A stretch of DNA of 64,000 bases from Enterobacter_D sp963521185 (GTDB lineage Bacteria; Pseudomonadota; Gammaproteobacteria; Enterobacterales; Enterobacteriaceae), in contig CAUQTV010000002.1 in NCBI GenBank assembly GCA_963521185.1, positions 62,001 through 126,000 of the forward strand, written 5' to 3'. Of this stretch, positions 7,692-16,147 are shown in pieces. The notes beneath the pieces were generated by a model. That model saw nothing but the letters and a program-made list of their open reading frames with translations. It made no database searches and was not told the DNA's origin. The position numbers and the translations under genes are program-made. Position 1 is the stretch's first letter, and each line of letters starts with the position of its first letter.

Positions 7692-9854
7692 TCAGCACTG
7701 GCGCTGTTGGCGAAGCTGTAAAATATCGCCGATCGGCATGGGTTCGCTGAAGTAAAAGCCCTGAAGCTGATCGCAACCGGCCAGGCGCAGCAGCTTCATC
7801 TGTTTCTCACTTTCGACGCCTTCCGCCACCACCGCCATCCCCAGCGCGCTGGCGATGCGGATCGTCCCGCTCACCAGCGCCGCGGCCTGTTCGTCGGCAT
7901 CCACCAGCCCCGCCAGGGATTTATCAATCTTGATGGTGTCGAAATTAAAGCGGCGCAGGTAGCCAATGCTGGAATAACCGGTGCCAAAATCATCCAGCGC
8001 CACCGCCGTGCCGAGCGCTTTTAAATTAACGATCGCCGAGCGCGCGCGTTCCGGATTTTCCAGCACGTAGGTTTCGGTGACTTCCAGTTGCAGACGGTGA
8101 GCGGGAAAGCCGCTGTTTTCCAGTACGCTGGCGACCTTCACTTCAAATTCCGGATCGCGAAACTGCGCCGGGGAAATATTAACCGATAATTTTAAATCGC
8201 TGAGCGGCTGCAAATCCATGCAGGCGCGGCGCAGCACAAACTGCCCGAGGGCGTAAATGAGTCCGCTGGTTTCGGCAATATAAATAAACTCATCCGGTCT
8301 TAGCTCACCCGCCGGACGGCGCGGCCATCGCACCAGCGCTTCGACACCGACCATGGCCTGCGTGCGGGCATCCACAATCGGCTGATACCAGACGTCGAAC
8401 TCGTCACGCTCCAGCCCGTCGCGAATGTCGCTTTCAATGGTCAACTGCCGCTCGCGCACGCTGTTCAGTTCAGCATCATACTGGATGACTCGCCCTTTAC
8501 CGGTGATTTTAGCGTGGTACATCGCAATGTCGGCGCGGCGGAACAGCTCGGAGGAGGTGCACTCCACCAGCGTGCCGCTGGCGATACCGATGCTGGCACC
8601 AATATGAATCGTCCGCTCATCTACGCGAATCGGTATGTTCAGAAACTCCAGTACCCGCAGGGCAAAAATAGCGGCTTTTTCACCCGCATCATCACCGCTC
8701 ACGGTCATGGCGAACTCATCGCCGCCCATGCGCGCCAGCATGCCACCATCAGGAATTTTCTCGCGCAATGTCCCGGCGAGGGTCACGATAAGTCTGTCGC
8801 CGATATCGTGACCGTACACGTCGTTCACATCCTTGAAGCCATCCAGATCCATAAACACCACGCTGATGGGATTGATATCGCCTTGCAGACTCAGCGTATC
8901 GAGCCGTTCAATCAGCGCACGTCGGTTTGGCAGACGGCTTAACCAGTCAGTGAGGGCACTTTTGCGCGCCTGTTTTTCCCCCTTCGCCAGCTTGTACAAC
9001 CCGGCGCTGCTTAACAGAATAAACAGCAGAATAAGCGCGGTTACTAAGGCGACAATCTGGCGGATCTCCCAGGCGGCAGCATTGGCGGCTTGCGCACCGG
9101 GCAGATGTGGCTTCCAGTTGAGATAGCCTAAAATTTCACCGGCCGAACTGCGCAGCGGTACGCTGGACGCATCCGATAACGTATTACTAAAACGGAGATT
9201 GCCGATCTGGAAGGTTTCCCCCAAATCGTTGAGTATCTGCCTGTTGAGATGGCGCGTGATCACCAGATAGCGGCGGGTATTATCGTAGACGGCAAGGCGA
9301 CCGATCATCGGGCGCACCAGTCCAATACCAATAAACGCCACCCCTTCACGCGTGCGGGTGATCCCGGCGTAAATCGTATTCTCACCGGGCAGTGCATGGC
9401 GATTCTGGCTGATTAACGCCTGAAGTCCGGCACCGAAAAAATCCAGATTGCGTTCATTGAACGGTTCGCTGTGAAACGATCCCCATAGCACAGTGAAATT
9501 TTCATCGAGGATAAAGGTGCCGTCATAGAGATTGTTAACCTTAAACCCGGCTCCCCACGTATTGTAAAGCCACTGGGTATCAAGCTGTGGACGGTAGACT
9601 TCACGTACGGCATCGTCCCAGACGGCATTGTCAATGACCAGCGACCAGACGCGATTGACAGAGGTTTGAATCGCGCCCTGTACCGAGAGCGCAGAGCGGC
9701 GCTCGTCGATTTCATTGCTTTTGGTGCTGATAAGATGCAGTGAGAGATACAGCAGCGCGACAACAGAAATGATAAGCCCAATGCCCGCCATAATAATCAT
9801 CACTGACAGGGTGCGCGCGGTGGGGATATTACGCCAGCTAAACGGAGTGTACAT
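7692..9854 (-). CDS. CHASE4-GGDEF-EAL cyclic-di-GMP turnover protein
   Basis: Membrane sensor of 720 residues predicted to make and/or break cyclic di-GMP. Order: membrane span at residues 17-41, periplasmic CHASE4-like sensor to about 260, second span 266-290, GGDEF domain about 295-460, EAL domain about 475-715. GGDEF is intact at 377-381, but the RxxD inhibitory site that normally sits five residues before it is missing (PDGG instead). The EAL half has E505-A-L, N559, E591, DDFGTGYSS at 621-629 and E678, so the phosphodiesterase site also looks complete. There is no counterpart here in E. coli K-12. Which activity dominates cannot be read from sequence. Confidence 0.93.
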   Translation of the reverse strand: MYTPFSWRNIPTARTLSVMIIMAGIGLIISVVALLYLSLHLISTKSNEIDERRSALSVQGAIQTSVNRVWSLVIDNAVWDDAVREVYRPQLDTQWLYNTWGAGFKVNNLYDGTFILDENFTVLWGSFHSEPFNERNLDFFGAGLQALISQNRHALPGENTIYAGITRTREGVAFIGIGLVRPMIGRLAVYDNTRRYLVITRHLNRQILNDLGETFQIGNLRFSNTLSDASSVPLRSSAGEILGYLNWKPHLPGAQAANAAAWEIRQIVALVTALILLFILLSSAGLYKLAKGEKQARKSALTDWLSRLPNRRALIERLDTLSLQGDINPISVVFMDLDGFKDVNDVYGHDIGDRLIVTLAGTLREKIPDGGMLARMGGDEFAMTVSGDDAGEKAAIFALRVLEFLNIPIRVDERTIHIGASIGIASGTLVECTSSELFRRADIAMYHAKITGKGRVIQYDAELNSVRERQLTIESDIRDGLERDEFDVWYQPIVDARTQAMVGVEALVRWPRRPAGELRPDEFIYIAETSGLIYALGQFVLRRACMDLQPLSDLKLSVNISPAQFRDPEFEVKVASVLENSGFPAHRLQLEVTETYVLENPERARSAIVNLKALGTAVALDDFGTGYSSIGYLRRFNFDTIKIDKSLAGLVDADEQAAALVSGTIRIASALGMAVVAEGVESEKQMKLLRLAGCDQLQGFYFSEPMPIGDILQLRQQRQC

Positions 9855-9993
9855 TCACCGCCCTCTTATCCGCCTGAAAAGGTTTTTACATTCGTTCCCG
9901 ATAAAATAAGCGTAATACAGCCAACGGAATTCGCAGCCCACAATTGCGGGCAGCGATCACATCAGTGCGGAAAGAGAACAAGAACAGGAAAAC

Positions 9994-10137
9994 TTAGCTC
10001 CGGGGAAAGGGATCTTTGCGGTCTTCCTGGCTGTCATCGGGTTTGCGCGGAATTTCGCCCTGCTTTGCCGGGTTGTCTTTTACCGGTCGCTGTGGCTCTG
10101 AGGATGCCAGCAACTGTCGCGTTAGTCTGTTTTTCAT
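9994..10137 (-). CDS. Unknown 47-residue hydrophilic protein
   Basis: Starts MKNRLTRQLLASSEPQRPVK and ends EDRKDPFPRS: a short basic N-terminus, then a Pro/Asp/Arg-rich, probably disordered tail. The inner ATG at 10137 was chosen because AGGAGA stands at the right distance before it. A sigma-S-like -10 element lies about 30 bases further upstream. No family is recognised. In composition it resembles the small Pro/Asp-rich ORF at 29265-29402. Confidence 0.6.
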   Translation of the reverse strand: MKNRLTRQLLASSEPQRPVKDNPAKQGEIPRKPDDSQEDRKDPFPRS

Positions 10138-10162
10138 AAGATTCTCCTGATTGCCATACACA

Positions 10163-10173
10163 TTAAGTCTAGC
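10163..10173 (-). promoter_or_regulatory. Sigma-S-like -10 element for the 47-residue gene
   Basis: On the minus strand it reads GCTAGACTTAA, close to the extended sigma-S -10 (KCTAYACTTAA). No -35 match is evident, as is common for sigma-S promoters. Confidence 0.5.
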
Positions 10174-10213
10174 CAATTCTGAGCGACACGGGACAATGCC
10201 GCCGGCTAGCCGC

Positions 10214-10648
10214 TTACGAAAGGGACTCTGTGCGGCTGCGGGTCGTGATGCGCAGGGGACGGATTAATACGTAGTTATTCTCAATAAACGCATTGTTATC
10301 GAGTTGGATCCCCTCTTCACCCTCGCTCACCCAAATACCGCTCAGGGCGTTGTACAACAGTGTGACCTCACGTCCTTCTGGCGTTTGCACAATATAATCG
10401 CCACTTTGCAGGTAGCCGCTGGAAAAAGTGATACGTCGGGTGGAATTGGTTTTCATTGTGAATTCGATTTTACGAAAACCCGTCGTGACCGTACTGAATA
10501 AGAAAAACGGCAGACTGGTTATTTTTATATCACCGAAATCGTCGATAATTTCACCATCACGCAACAGGTGTACCTCTTTTAAATAGAGGGTTAATGGTAG
10601 ATGGGTTTCATGCTGTGGATATTCAGCTTTAAAGTACACAAAGTTCAT
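10214..10648 (-). CDS. Unknown 144-residue protein
   Basis: No family recognised. There is no signal peptide or membrane span. The sequence alternates hydrophobic and polar residues (for example TLYLKEVHLL, RRITFSSGYL, NNYVLIRPLR), suggesting a mostly beta-stranded cytosolic fold. It begins MNFVYFKAEYPQHE and has a modest CAGGG ribosome site. It lies among other orphan minus-strand genes with no match in the E. coli map at this place. Confidence 0.65.
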   Translation of the reverse strand: MNFVYFKAEYPQHETHLPLTLYLKEVHLLRDGEIIDDFGDIKITSLPFFLFSTVTTGFRKIEFTMKTNSTRRITFSSGYLQSGDYIVQTPEGREVTLLYNALSGIWVSEGEEGIQLDNNAFIENNYVLIRPLRITTRSRTESLS

Positions 10649-10696
10649 AGGCGCCCTGGACCTGCAGATACAATTTATCTACCCACAGTTATAGCG

Positions 10697-10751
10697 CAAA
10701 ATAAGGCAGTAATGAAGGATTTCGGATTCCACCGATACGCTTATTACTGCC
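10697..10751 (-). terminator. Hairpin terminator after the 91-residue gene
   Basis: Nine-base arms GGCAGTAAT / ATTACTGCC enclose a smaller CGG...CCG hairpin. On the minus strand the stem is followed by TTATTTT. It lies 25 bases past the stop at 10776. Confidence 0.6.
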
Positions 10752-10775
10752 ATGTTAGAGAAACGTAAATATTAT

Positions 10776-11051
10776 TTACAATTTTTGTGGGGAGATCACT
10801 TTAAGCGGATAGCGGAACTCTTTTCGTATATTATCCAGGCAAACAACACGTACGTGGCGGTTACAGATAAACCAAATTTCATCTCTATCGTTCGCCATTA
10901 TATAGTACGCATCAGATGTTTCAGATGGATTGAAACATCCCAGCACACGATACGCCGTCTCCATGTTGAAACCGCTTTGCAGGGGCAACGGGCGCGGCCC
11001 GTTGTCAAGCTCCTGGATCCGTAGGTAAAGCCCTTGTTCAAGCCAAAGCAT
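10776..11051 (-). CDS. Conserved-looking 91-residue protein of unknown function
   Basis: Starts MLWLEQGLYLRIQELDNGPR and contains a compact alpha/beta-looking core (SDAYYIMANDRDEIWFICNR). There is no signal peptide. AAGGA precedes the ATG, a sigma-S-like -10 (GCTAATCTTAT) stands about 35 bases upstream, and a hairpin terminator follows, so this looks like a complete monocistronic gene. I recall similar unnamed enterobacterial proteins but know no function. Confidence 0.72.
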   Translation of the reverse strand: MLWLEQGLYLRIQELDNGPRPLPLQSGFNMETAYRVLGCFNPSETSDAYYIMANDRDEIWFICNRHVRVVCLDNIRKEFRYPLKVISPQKL

Positions 11052-11082
11052 ATGCAGTCCTTATTTTGTTTGACGACCCAAA

Positions 11083-11093
11083 ATAAGATTAGC
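11083..11093 (-). promoter_or_regulatory. Sigma-S-like -10 element for the 91-residue gene
   Basis: The minus-strand sequence GCTAATCTTAT resembles the sigma-S -10 consensus. It is about 35 bases before the start codon at 11051. Confidence 0.4.
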
Positions 11094-11136
11094 AACGAAT
11101 TAGCCTGCCCGTGTGCTTTTCAACAGCATTCGGCTA

Positions 11137-11334
11137 TTAAGAGACAGTGAAGGGTTCGCGTGCCGGAAATGGCGAGGAAGAACGCAGACCGTAGTAATCG
11201 CGCATGGCTTGCTCAAGTCCTTGTCTGCTCAGGGTAATAAACATGCGTTTGCCGGGTACCGTCAGCCGATATTCTTCGCCTTCCGTGATCACCGTGACCT
11301 GACACCATTGCCCCAGATAAAAGATCCAGTTCAT
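11137..11334 (-). CDS. Unknown 65-residue protein
   Basis: Starts MNWIFYLGQWCQVTVITEGE, with a beta-rich N-terminal half and a helix around LSRQGLEQAMRDYYGL. There is no signal peptide, and the ribosome site is weak. No family is recognised. It lies in line with the neighbouring orphan genes, and codon use looks normal, which is the main reason to keep it. Confidence 0.5.
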   Translation of the reverse strand: MNWIFYLGQWCQVTVITEGEEYRLTVPGKRMFITLSRQGLEQAMRDYYGLRSSSPFPAREPFTVS

Positions 11335-11489
11335 ATGGAAAGATCCGTCATTAATTTACGTAATACTGACATAGCGCGCGTAGACTTATTTGAGAAATCG
11401 TCAAGTCATGATGCGCGATTTACGTTAAAAATAATGTGAACCAGGTCGTGAATTAACCGGGGGAAGGTCACGAGAACAGCTTGAGGTGC

Positions 11490-11538
11490 AAAAAGGAGAT
11501 GTTCCGCAGCAGTATTGCGTGTTGCCATGCTGCTGCGG
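11490..11538 (-). terminator. Terminator after the BssS-like gene
   Basis: Perfect nine-base stem CCGCAGCAG / CTGCTGCGG with a 17-base loop. On the minus strand a CCTTTTT tract follows about 10 bases later. It lies 55 bases past the stop of the gene at 11594. Confidence 0.5.
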
Positions 11539-11593
11539 TTAAGGCTGTGAATCACATTGCGTGAATTACATTCAGTCAATTACAGTGTGTGAA

Positions 11594-11833
11594 TCAAGCC
11601 ACTTTTTCTTCGACAGGCACTTCACATTGATGCAGGCTGAGCTGCAAATCATAGATCAGACTTCGTACCATCTCTGGCGATAAGCTAAAAAACTGCGAGT
11701 CAAAGGTGCTCGCACCCACCGTATGCGGCGACGTGCTGTAGCCAAACTTCACAACCACACCGTTGAGATTTTCCACCGGACCAACCTGCCAGCCGACGAC
11801 GGGAAATGCAGGAAACACGGGCTCGTTGCTCAT
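11594..11833 (-). CDS. BssS-like biofilm regulator family protein
   Basis: A 79-residue protein containing VVGWQVGPVENLNGVVVKFG and a C-terminal helix LSPEMVRSLIYDLQLSLHQC. The pattern (VGW...beta strands...final helix) resembles BssS, the small regulator linked to biofilm and signal responses in E. coli, but this is a distant paralogue at a different place from bssS. An AAGGAG site stands at good spacing and a hairpin terminator follows. Biofilm function here is inference from similarity only. Confidence 0.62.
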   Translation of the reverse strand: MSNEPVFPAFPVVGWQVGPVENLNGVVVKFGYSTSPHTVGASTFDSQFFSLSPEMVRSLIYDLQLSLHQCEVPVEEKVA

Positions 11834-12355
11834 CCTAAATCTCCTTATTAATGCGATGTCTTACATGAGGTTAGTGCTTAAATTTACGTTTTTACCATTT
11901 CCAAACCATCACAGCCAATCAATCACAGCCAATCACAGAAGAGAGCCAATTAAGGTCATAAAACCGCCCGCAGGCTGTCGGGACAGAATAAGTCGAATAC
12001 CAGTGTCAGGAATTTCAGTTTAGCGGATGTACTCTGACACTCAAGCAAAATTTATAAGAAATATCTTACACCAGGATAATTCCGACGGCGGGAAATATCG
12101 AAACGTTTTTCTGCTTATTAAAGCATCCATTGGCGCAACTAAATTAGAACAATTTATATACATTTTACCGATAGCAATTTGAGTGATTTTGTTGGACGTA
12201 AGCCTCGCTTAAATCTCCCTTAGCAGAGATTAAAAATTTTGCACTCATTCTTTCAGGTAAAGTTTTTTAAAATAAAGTTTGAAATATAAAACTTTCGCGT
12301 TGCCGGGAATTCATGTCTACGGTTTATAGCGTGTACAATAAACGAGACGGATATT
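11834..12355. other. Intergenic region between the BssS-like and SDR genes
   Basis: A/T-rich 520-bp gap between divergent genes with no convincing ORF. It holds an eight-base inverted repeat AGTGTCAG / CTGACACT at 12002-12009 and 12034-12041, of unknown meaning, and tandem TCACAGCCAATC-type repeats near 11910-11935. The promoter of the SDR gene must lie near its right end. Confidence 0.5.
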
Positions 12356-13240
12356 ATGACTGCACCTGACAACAACCTCCCGCACTACCCACGCCCTCCT
12401 TTCCCGGAACAACCTCAGCAAGCGCCGGGGCTGGCATCAGAGATGAAGCCGATCCCCGACCACGGTGAAACGCGCTACACCGGCTCCGGTCGCCTGGCCG
12501 GTAAAAAAGCATTAATCACCGGCGGTGACTCGGGCATTGGCCGGGCGGTGGCAATTGCCTATGCGCGAGAAGGCGCAGATGTGGCGATCAACTTCCTGCC
12601 GGGAGAGGAGTCCGACGCCGAGGCGGTGATCGCGCTCATTACTGCGGAAGGCCGTAACGCGGTCTCCCTGCCCGGTGACATTCGATCCGAGACCTTCTGT
12701 CAGCAGCTAGTGGTGGAAGCCATCAACAAACTGGGCGGCCTGGATATTCTGGTTAACAACGCCGGACGCCAGCAGTTTTGCGAATCCATTGAAGAACTCA
12801 CCACCGACGCCTTTGACGACACCTTTAAAACGAACGTTTACGCGCCGTTCTGGATCACCAAAGCCGCCGTGCCCCACCTCAAGGCCGGTGCCGTGATCAT
12901 CAATACCACCTCGGTGCAGGCCTTCCAGCCGAGCGAAATTTTGCTCGATTATGCGCAGACTAAAGCCTGTAACGTCGCCTTTACCAAATCGCTGGCGAAA
13001 CAGTTGGGCAAAAAAGGGATCCGCGTCAACGCCGTCGCGCCCGGTCCGTACTGGACACCGCTGCAATCAAGCGGGGGTCAGCCTCAGGAAAAAGTGAAAG
13101 CCTTTGGCGAAAGCGCCCCGCTTGGCCGCCCGGGGCAACCGGTGGAGATTGCCCCGCTTTACGTCCTGTTCGCCTCGGATGAAAGCTCTTTCTCTTCCGG
13201 TCAGGTGTGGTGCTCCGATGGCGGTACCGGCACGCTGTAA
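12356..13240 (+). CDS. YghA-like NAD(P)-dependent short-chain dehydrogenase
   Basis: Classical SDR oxidoreductase of 294 residues with the extended N-terminus of the YghA/YhdF subgroup (proline-rich, about 45 residues). The cofactor motif TGGDSGIG follows at about 60-67, NNAG later, and the active site has the Ser in NTTSVQ, Tyr199 and Lys203 (YAQTK). The C-terminal half has the YghA-like VAPGPYWTPLQ. Such proteins often accompany general-stress genes in enterobacteria. It is followed after 52 bp by the GH15 gene in the same direction. The substrate is unknown; automatic labels such as glucose 1-dehydrogenase are not proof. Confidence 0.9.
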   Translation: MTAPDNNLPHYPRPPFPEQPQQAPGLASEMKPIPDHGETRYTGSGRLAGKKALITGGDSGIGRAVAIAYAREGADVAINFLPGEESDAEAVIALITAEGRNAVSLPGDIRSETFCQQLVVEAINKLGGLDILVNNAGRQQFCESIEELTTDAFDDTFKTNVYAPFWITKAAVPHLKAGAVIINTTSVQAFQPSEILLDYAQTKACNVAFTKSLAKQLGKKGIRVNAVAPGPYWTPLQSSGGQPQEKVKAFGESAPLGRPGQPVEIAPLYVLFASDESSFSSGQVWCSDGGTGTL

Positions 13241-13292
13241 CATGCAGGCAGGCTTGCCCTGCCTTCTTTACTACTCACCGGGAGCGCCATGA

Positions 13293-15131
13293 ATGAAAAA
13301 CCAGTCTTACCCCCGCACCGAGCGCATTGATGGCTACGCCGGACTGGGCGATTATGCCGCCATCGGCGATGGACGCTCCGTGGCGCTGATCGCCCCGGAT
13401 GGCGCAATTGACTGGTGGTGCGCCCCGAATATGGATTCGCCCCCCCTGTTTGACCGCATACTGGATGCGCGGCATGGGGGATATTTTCAGATTGCGCCCG
13501 CAGGTGAATACAGCGTTGAACGGCAGTATCGCGATAACAGCAACGTGCTGGAAACCTGCTTTACCACGCCGACGGGTAAAGTCAGGTTGACCGAGTCGCT
13601 CAACAGTAATCGCGCCGGACGTCTGCCCTGGTGTGAGATGGCCCGGCGCGTGGAAGGCCTTGAAGGCAGCGTCACGATGAACATGGTTTTTGTTCCCGGC
13701 ACCGCCGCCAGCACGCGATCTCCCTGGGTTTCAGATTCCGGCAAAGGCAACGTGATTCATGCGGGTGGCCTGATGGCGATGATCCGCAACTCGCCTGACG
13801 TCGAAATCACCCGTTCGGAAGATATGATGATCGCGGGTACATTCACCACGCGGGCCGGTTCGCACAGCCTGATCGCGCTGCTGGTGAGCGATAAAGAGCC
13901 GCTGGCGGTACCGCCGCTGGACAAAATCGACGAGCGCATTGAGATAAGCGACAGCCTGTGGAAAATGTGGACCGAAGATTTAAGCTACGACGGTCTTTAC
14001 CCGGAACATGTGAAACGCTCCGCGCTGGCGCTGAAATTCCTGCTTTATTCCCCCACCGGTGCGCTGGCCGCCGCGCCGACTACCTCACTGCCCGAGGGTA
14101 TCGGCGGCGAAAAAAATTACGATTACCGCTACGCGTGGATCCGTGATGCCTGTCTGATTATTCGCGCCTTTGCGTTTATCGGCGCGCTTGAGGAGTGCAA
14201 AGCGGCGTTTTCATGGCTGACCAGCACCATTTTACGCCACGAAGGCAAGCTCCGCGCTTGCTATACCCTGCAAGGTGACGTCGTGCCGGATGAGACCTTT
14301 TTGCCTCTCGACGGTTATCGGGGATCGCAGCCGGTGCGGGTGGGTAACAACGCCCAGAGCCAGCGGCAATTAAGCATGTTTGGCGACATGCTCGATACGG
14401 CTCTGCTGTTCGTGCACGCCGGGCATGTGCTGGATCTCACGACTTCACGTCTGCTGGCGACGCTGGCGAACGAGTGCGCGGACTCCTGGCGACAGGAGGA
14501 TTCCGGCATCTGGGAGTTGCCTGAACAGCGGCAGTATACCCACTCGAAAATGGCCTGCTGGATCACGCTGGACATCGCCGTGCGGCTGGCAACCGATCAC
14601 CACATTGAATCCACCTGGGCTGCGCGCTGGTCCCGTGAAAAAGACCGCATCCGCGACTGGATTGAAACCCACTGCTGGTCAGAGAAAAAACAGGCGTACA
14701 CCTTCTATGCGGGAACCGACAAGCTGGACGCGTCGCTGTGTCTTACGTGGTACTACGGCAAAAAAAACGCCCCCGCGCGGATGAAATCCACCTTTGACGC
14801 GCTGGTTGATGAGCTGGGTCACGGCACGCCCATGCTGTATCGCTACAGCGACGTGGAACAGGAAGAGAGCACCTTTGTGGCCTGTGCATTCTGGCTGGTG
14901 GAAGCCTGGGCGCGGCTCGGGGAGACTGACAAAGCTTCAGCCTTTATGGACCACATCCTCGATTGCCTGTGTGATAAAGGCAACGTGGAAACGTTCAATG
15001 AGATGTTCGATGTCCGAACCGGCGAATGGCGCGGCAATGTGCCGCAGGGACTGAGCCACCTGTCGCTTATCTGCGCGGCCGATGCGCTGTCGCGTAATCG
15101 CGATGAAGGTGAAAATCAATGGCATGTTTAG
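13293..15131 (+). CDS. Glycoside hydrolase family 15 protein (glucoamylase/trehalase type)
   Basis: Predicted alpha-glucoside hydrolase of 612 residues without a signal peptide, therefore cytosolic. An N-terminal beta-sandwich domain (about 10-230, with GDGRSVALIAPDGAIDWWC) precedes the (alpha/alpha)6 barrel. The catalytic acid is probably E408 in DSGIWELPEQR and the base E570 in FNEMFDVRTGEW; the DYRYAWIRDA family motif is present. The first ATG of a close pair (13289) is in a dead frame, so translation must start at 13293. Proteins of this architecture act on trehalose or maltodextrins; which one here is open. Its neighbours suggest a stress-induced group. Confidence 0.92.
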   Translation: MKNQSYPRTERIDGYAGLGDYAAIGDGRSVALIAPDGAIDWWCAPNMDSPPLFDRILDARHGGYFQIAPAGEYSVERQYRDNSNVLETCFTTPTGKVRLTESLNSNRAGRLPWCEMARRVEGLEGSVTMNMVFVPGTAASTRSPWVSDSGKGNVIHAGGLMAMIRNSPDVEITRSEDMMIAGTFTTRAGSHSLIALLVSDKEPLAVPPLDKIDERIEISDSLWKMWTEDLSYDGLYPEHVKRSALALKFLLYSPTGALAAAPTTSLPEGIGGEKNYDYRYAWIRDACLIIRAFAFIGALEECKAAFSWLTSTILRHEGKLRACYTLQGDVVPDETFLPLDGYRGSQPVRVGNNAQSQRQLSMFGDMLDTALLFVHAGHVLDLTTSRLLATLANECADSWRQEDSGIWELPEQRQYTHSKMACWITLDIAVRLATDHHIESTWAARWSREKDRIRDWIETHCWSEKKQAYTFYAGTDKLDASLCLTWYYGKKNAPARMKSTFDALVDELGHGTPMLYRYSDVEQEESTFVACAFWLVEAWARLGETDKASAFMDHILDCLCDKGNVETFNEMFDVRTGEWRGNVPQGLSHLSLICAADALSRNRDEGENQWHV

Positions 15132-15252
15132 AGCATACCTTTAGAGCAAAGTCGTCAACGGTGCTCTAACGTTAAGTAAAAGGACGAAAACAGATAATGG
15201 AATATCTCTGCTTACGTTTAGCTTCTCAACGACCCTATGAGGAATACAGATT

Positions 15253-15762
15253 ATGGCGACCTATGTTGAAAATTATCATGACTGGCTGCGTGACGCCCAT
15301 GCTATGGAAAAGCAGGCGGAATCCATGCTTGAGAAAATGGCTGACCGTTTAGATCACTATCCCGAGCTGCGGGCGCGAATTGTGCAGCACATCGAAGAGA
15401 CACGCCAGCAACAGCGCCTGCTGGATCAGGTCATTGAACGTAATAATGTTTCCACGTCGACTTTTAAAGACGCGATGAGCAAATTAGCGGCGTTTGGTCA
15501 GGCGATGGGCGGCATGATGACCCCGGATGAAGTGGTAAAAGGGGCGATCAGCGGCTACGTGTTTGAGCACTTTGAGATCGCCTGCTATACCTCGCTCATC
15601 TCCGCCGCTGAACTGGCTGGCGACAGTGAAGGCGCACGTATCTTCAGTCAGATCTGCGATCAGGAGCTCGACATGGCAAACTGGTGCCAGACCCATCTGC
15701 CGGAGGTCACCGAGCAATTCCTGGTGCGCTCTCAGCAGCCCGATACTGAAGCAAAACGTTAA
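15253..15762 (+). CDS. YciE-like ferritin-fold protein (DUF892)
   Basis: All-helical 169-residue protein of the YciE/YciF family, a ferritin-like four-helix bundle with a carboxylate-bridged di-metal site in known structures. Candidate ligands are the Glu/His residues in HAMEKQAESM, HIEETRQQ, FEHFEIACY and QELDMANWC. In E. coli and Salmonella, yciE belongs to the sigma-S stress group yciGFE. It follows the GH15 gene with a 120-bp gap that carries TTTAGAGC repeats and a weak sigma-S-like CTAACGTTAA. A stress role is inferred. Confidence 0.88.
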   Translation: MATYVENYHDWLRDAHAMEKQAESMLEKMADRLDHYPELRARIVQHIEETRQQQRLLDQVIERNNVSTSTFKDAMSKLAAFGQAMGGMMTPDEVVKGAISGYVFEHFEIACYTSLISAAELAGDSEGARIFSQICDQELDMANWCQTHLPEVTEQFLVRSQQPDTEAKR

Positions 15763-15769
15763 TGCCCTG

Positions 15770-15790
15770 CCCGCGCCGCACTGGCGCGGG
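15770..15790. terminator. GC-rich hairpin between convergent genes
   Basis: CCCGCGCC / GGCGCGGG stem with a five-base loop, lying between the stop codons of the YciE-like and DUF1272 genes. It lacks an immediate T-run on either strand, so termination is likely but not certain. Confidence 0.5.
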
Positions 15791-15795
15791 AATTA

Positions 15796-15984
15796 TCACC
15801 CCTCTTTTTTCACCCGCGTCGGGCGTCTAACCAGTTCGCCCGCGCAATTTGGGCACTTCCCTTCCAGCGCGTGTTCGGCGCACTCCACACAAAAAGTGCA
15901 CTCCCACGAGCAGATCATGGCAAAGCGTGAATCCTGGGGAAGCGCTTTACCGCAGCGTTCACACGCCGGTTTAAGTTCCAGCAT
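15796..15984 (-). CDS. DUF1272 small cysteine-rich zinc-binding protein
   Basis: A 62-residue protein starting MLELKPACERCGKALPQDSR, with Cys pairs CERC, CSWECTFCVEC and CPNC that can hold two zinc ions in a treble-clef-like arrangement. The DUF1272 family is short and widespread, with no known function. The start at 15984 has AGGAGA at the right distance; a longer in-frame start ten codons upstream lacks one. Confidence 0.85.
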   Translation of the reverse strand: MLELKPACERCGKALPQDSRFAMICSWECTFCVECAEHALEGKCPNCAGELVRRPTRVKKEG

Positions 15985-16100
15985 CACTGTTCTCCTGAGG
16001 TTTTTGCGCAGCATAGCGAAGTCCGCGTCCGGCCGTAAGACCTGTTAAGGACATCGTGGTGACCATTACAGACATTCGCCAGTTGCAGAAGATATGGTAA

Positions 16101-16126
16101 TATACATTTCATACATGTTTTGTATA
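16101..16126. promoter_or_regulatory. Possible operator of the parD-like/map pair
   Basis: Inverted arms TATACA (16101-16106) and TGTATA (16121-16126) surround CATACATG, with ATACAT repeated inside. It sits 20-45 bases before the ParD-like start, where an autoregulating ribbon-helix-helix protein would bind. The symmetry is seen; binding is inferred. Confidence 0.4.
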
Positions 16127-16147
16127 AATCCGACAACCAGGTGATAC

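Noticed and set aside
11763..12023. An 86-codon plus-strand ORF overlapping the BssS-like start
   Set aside because: Antisense to a better-supported gene, without a ribosome site; its tail is low-complexity A/T-rich sequence.
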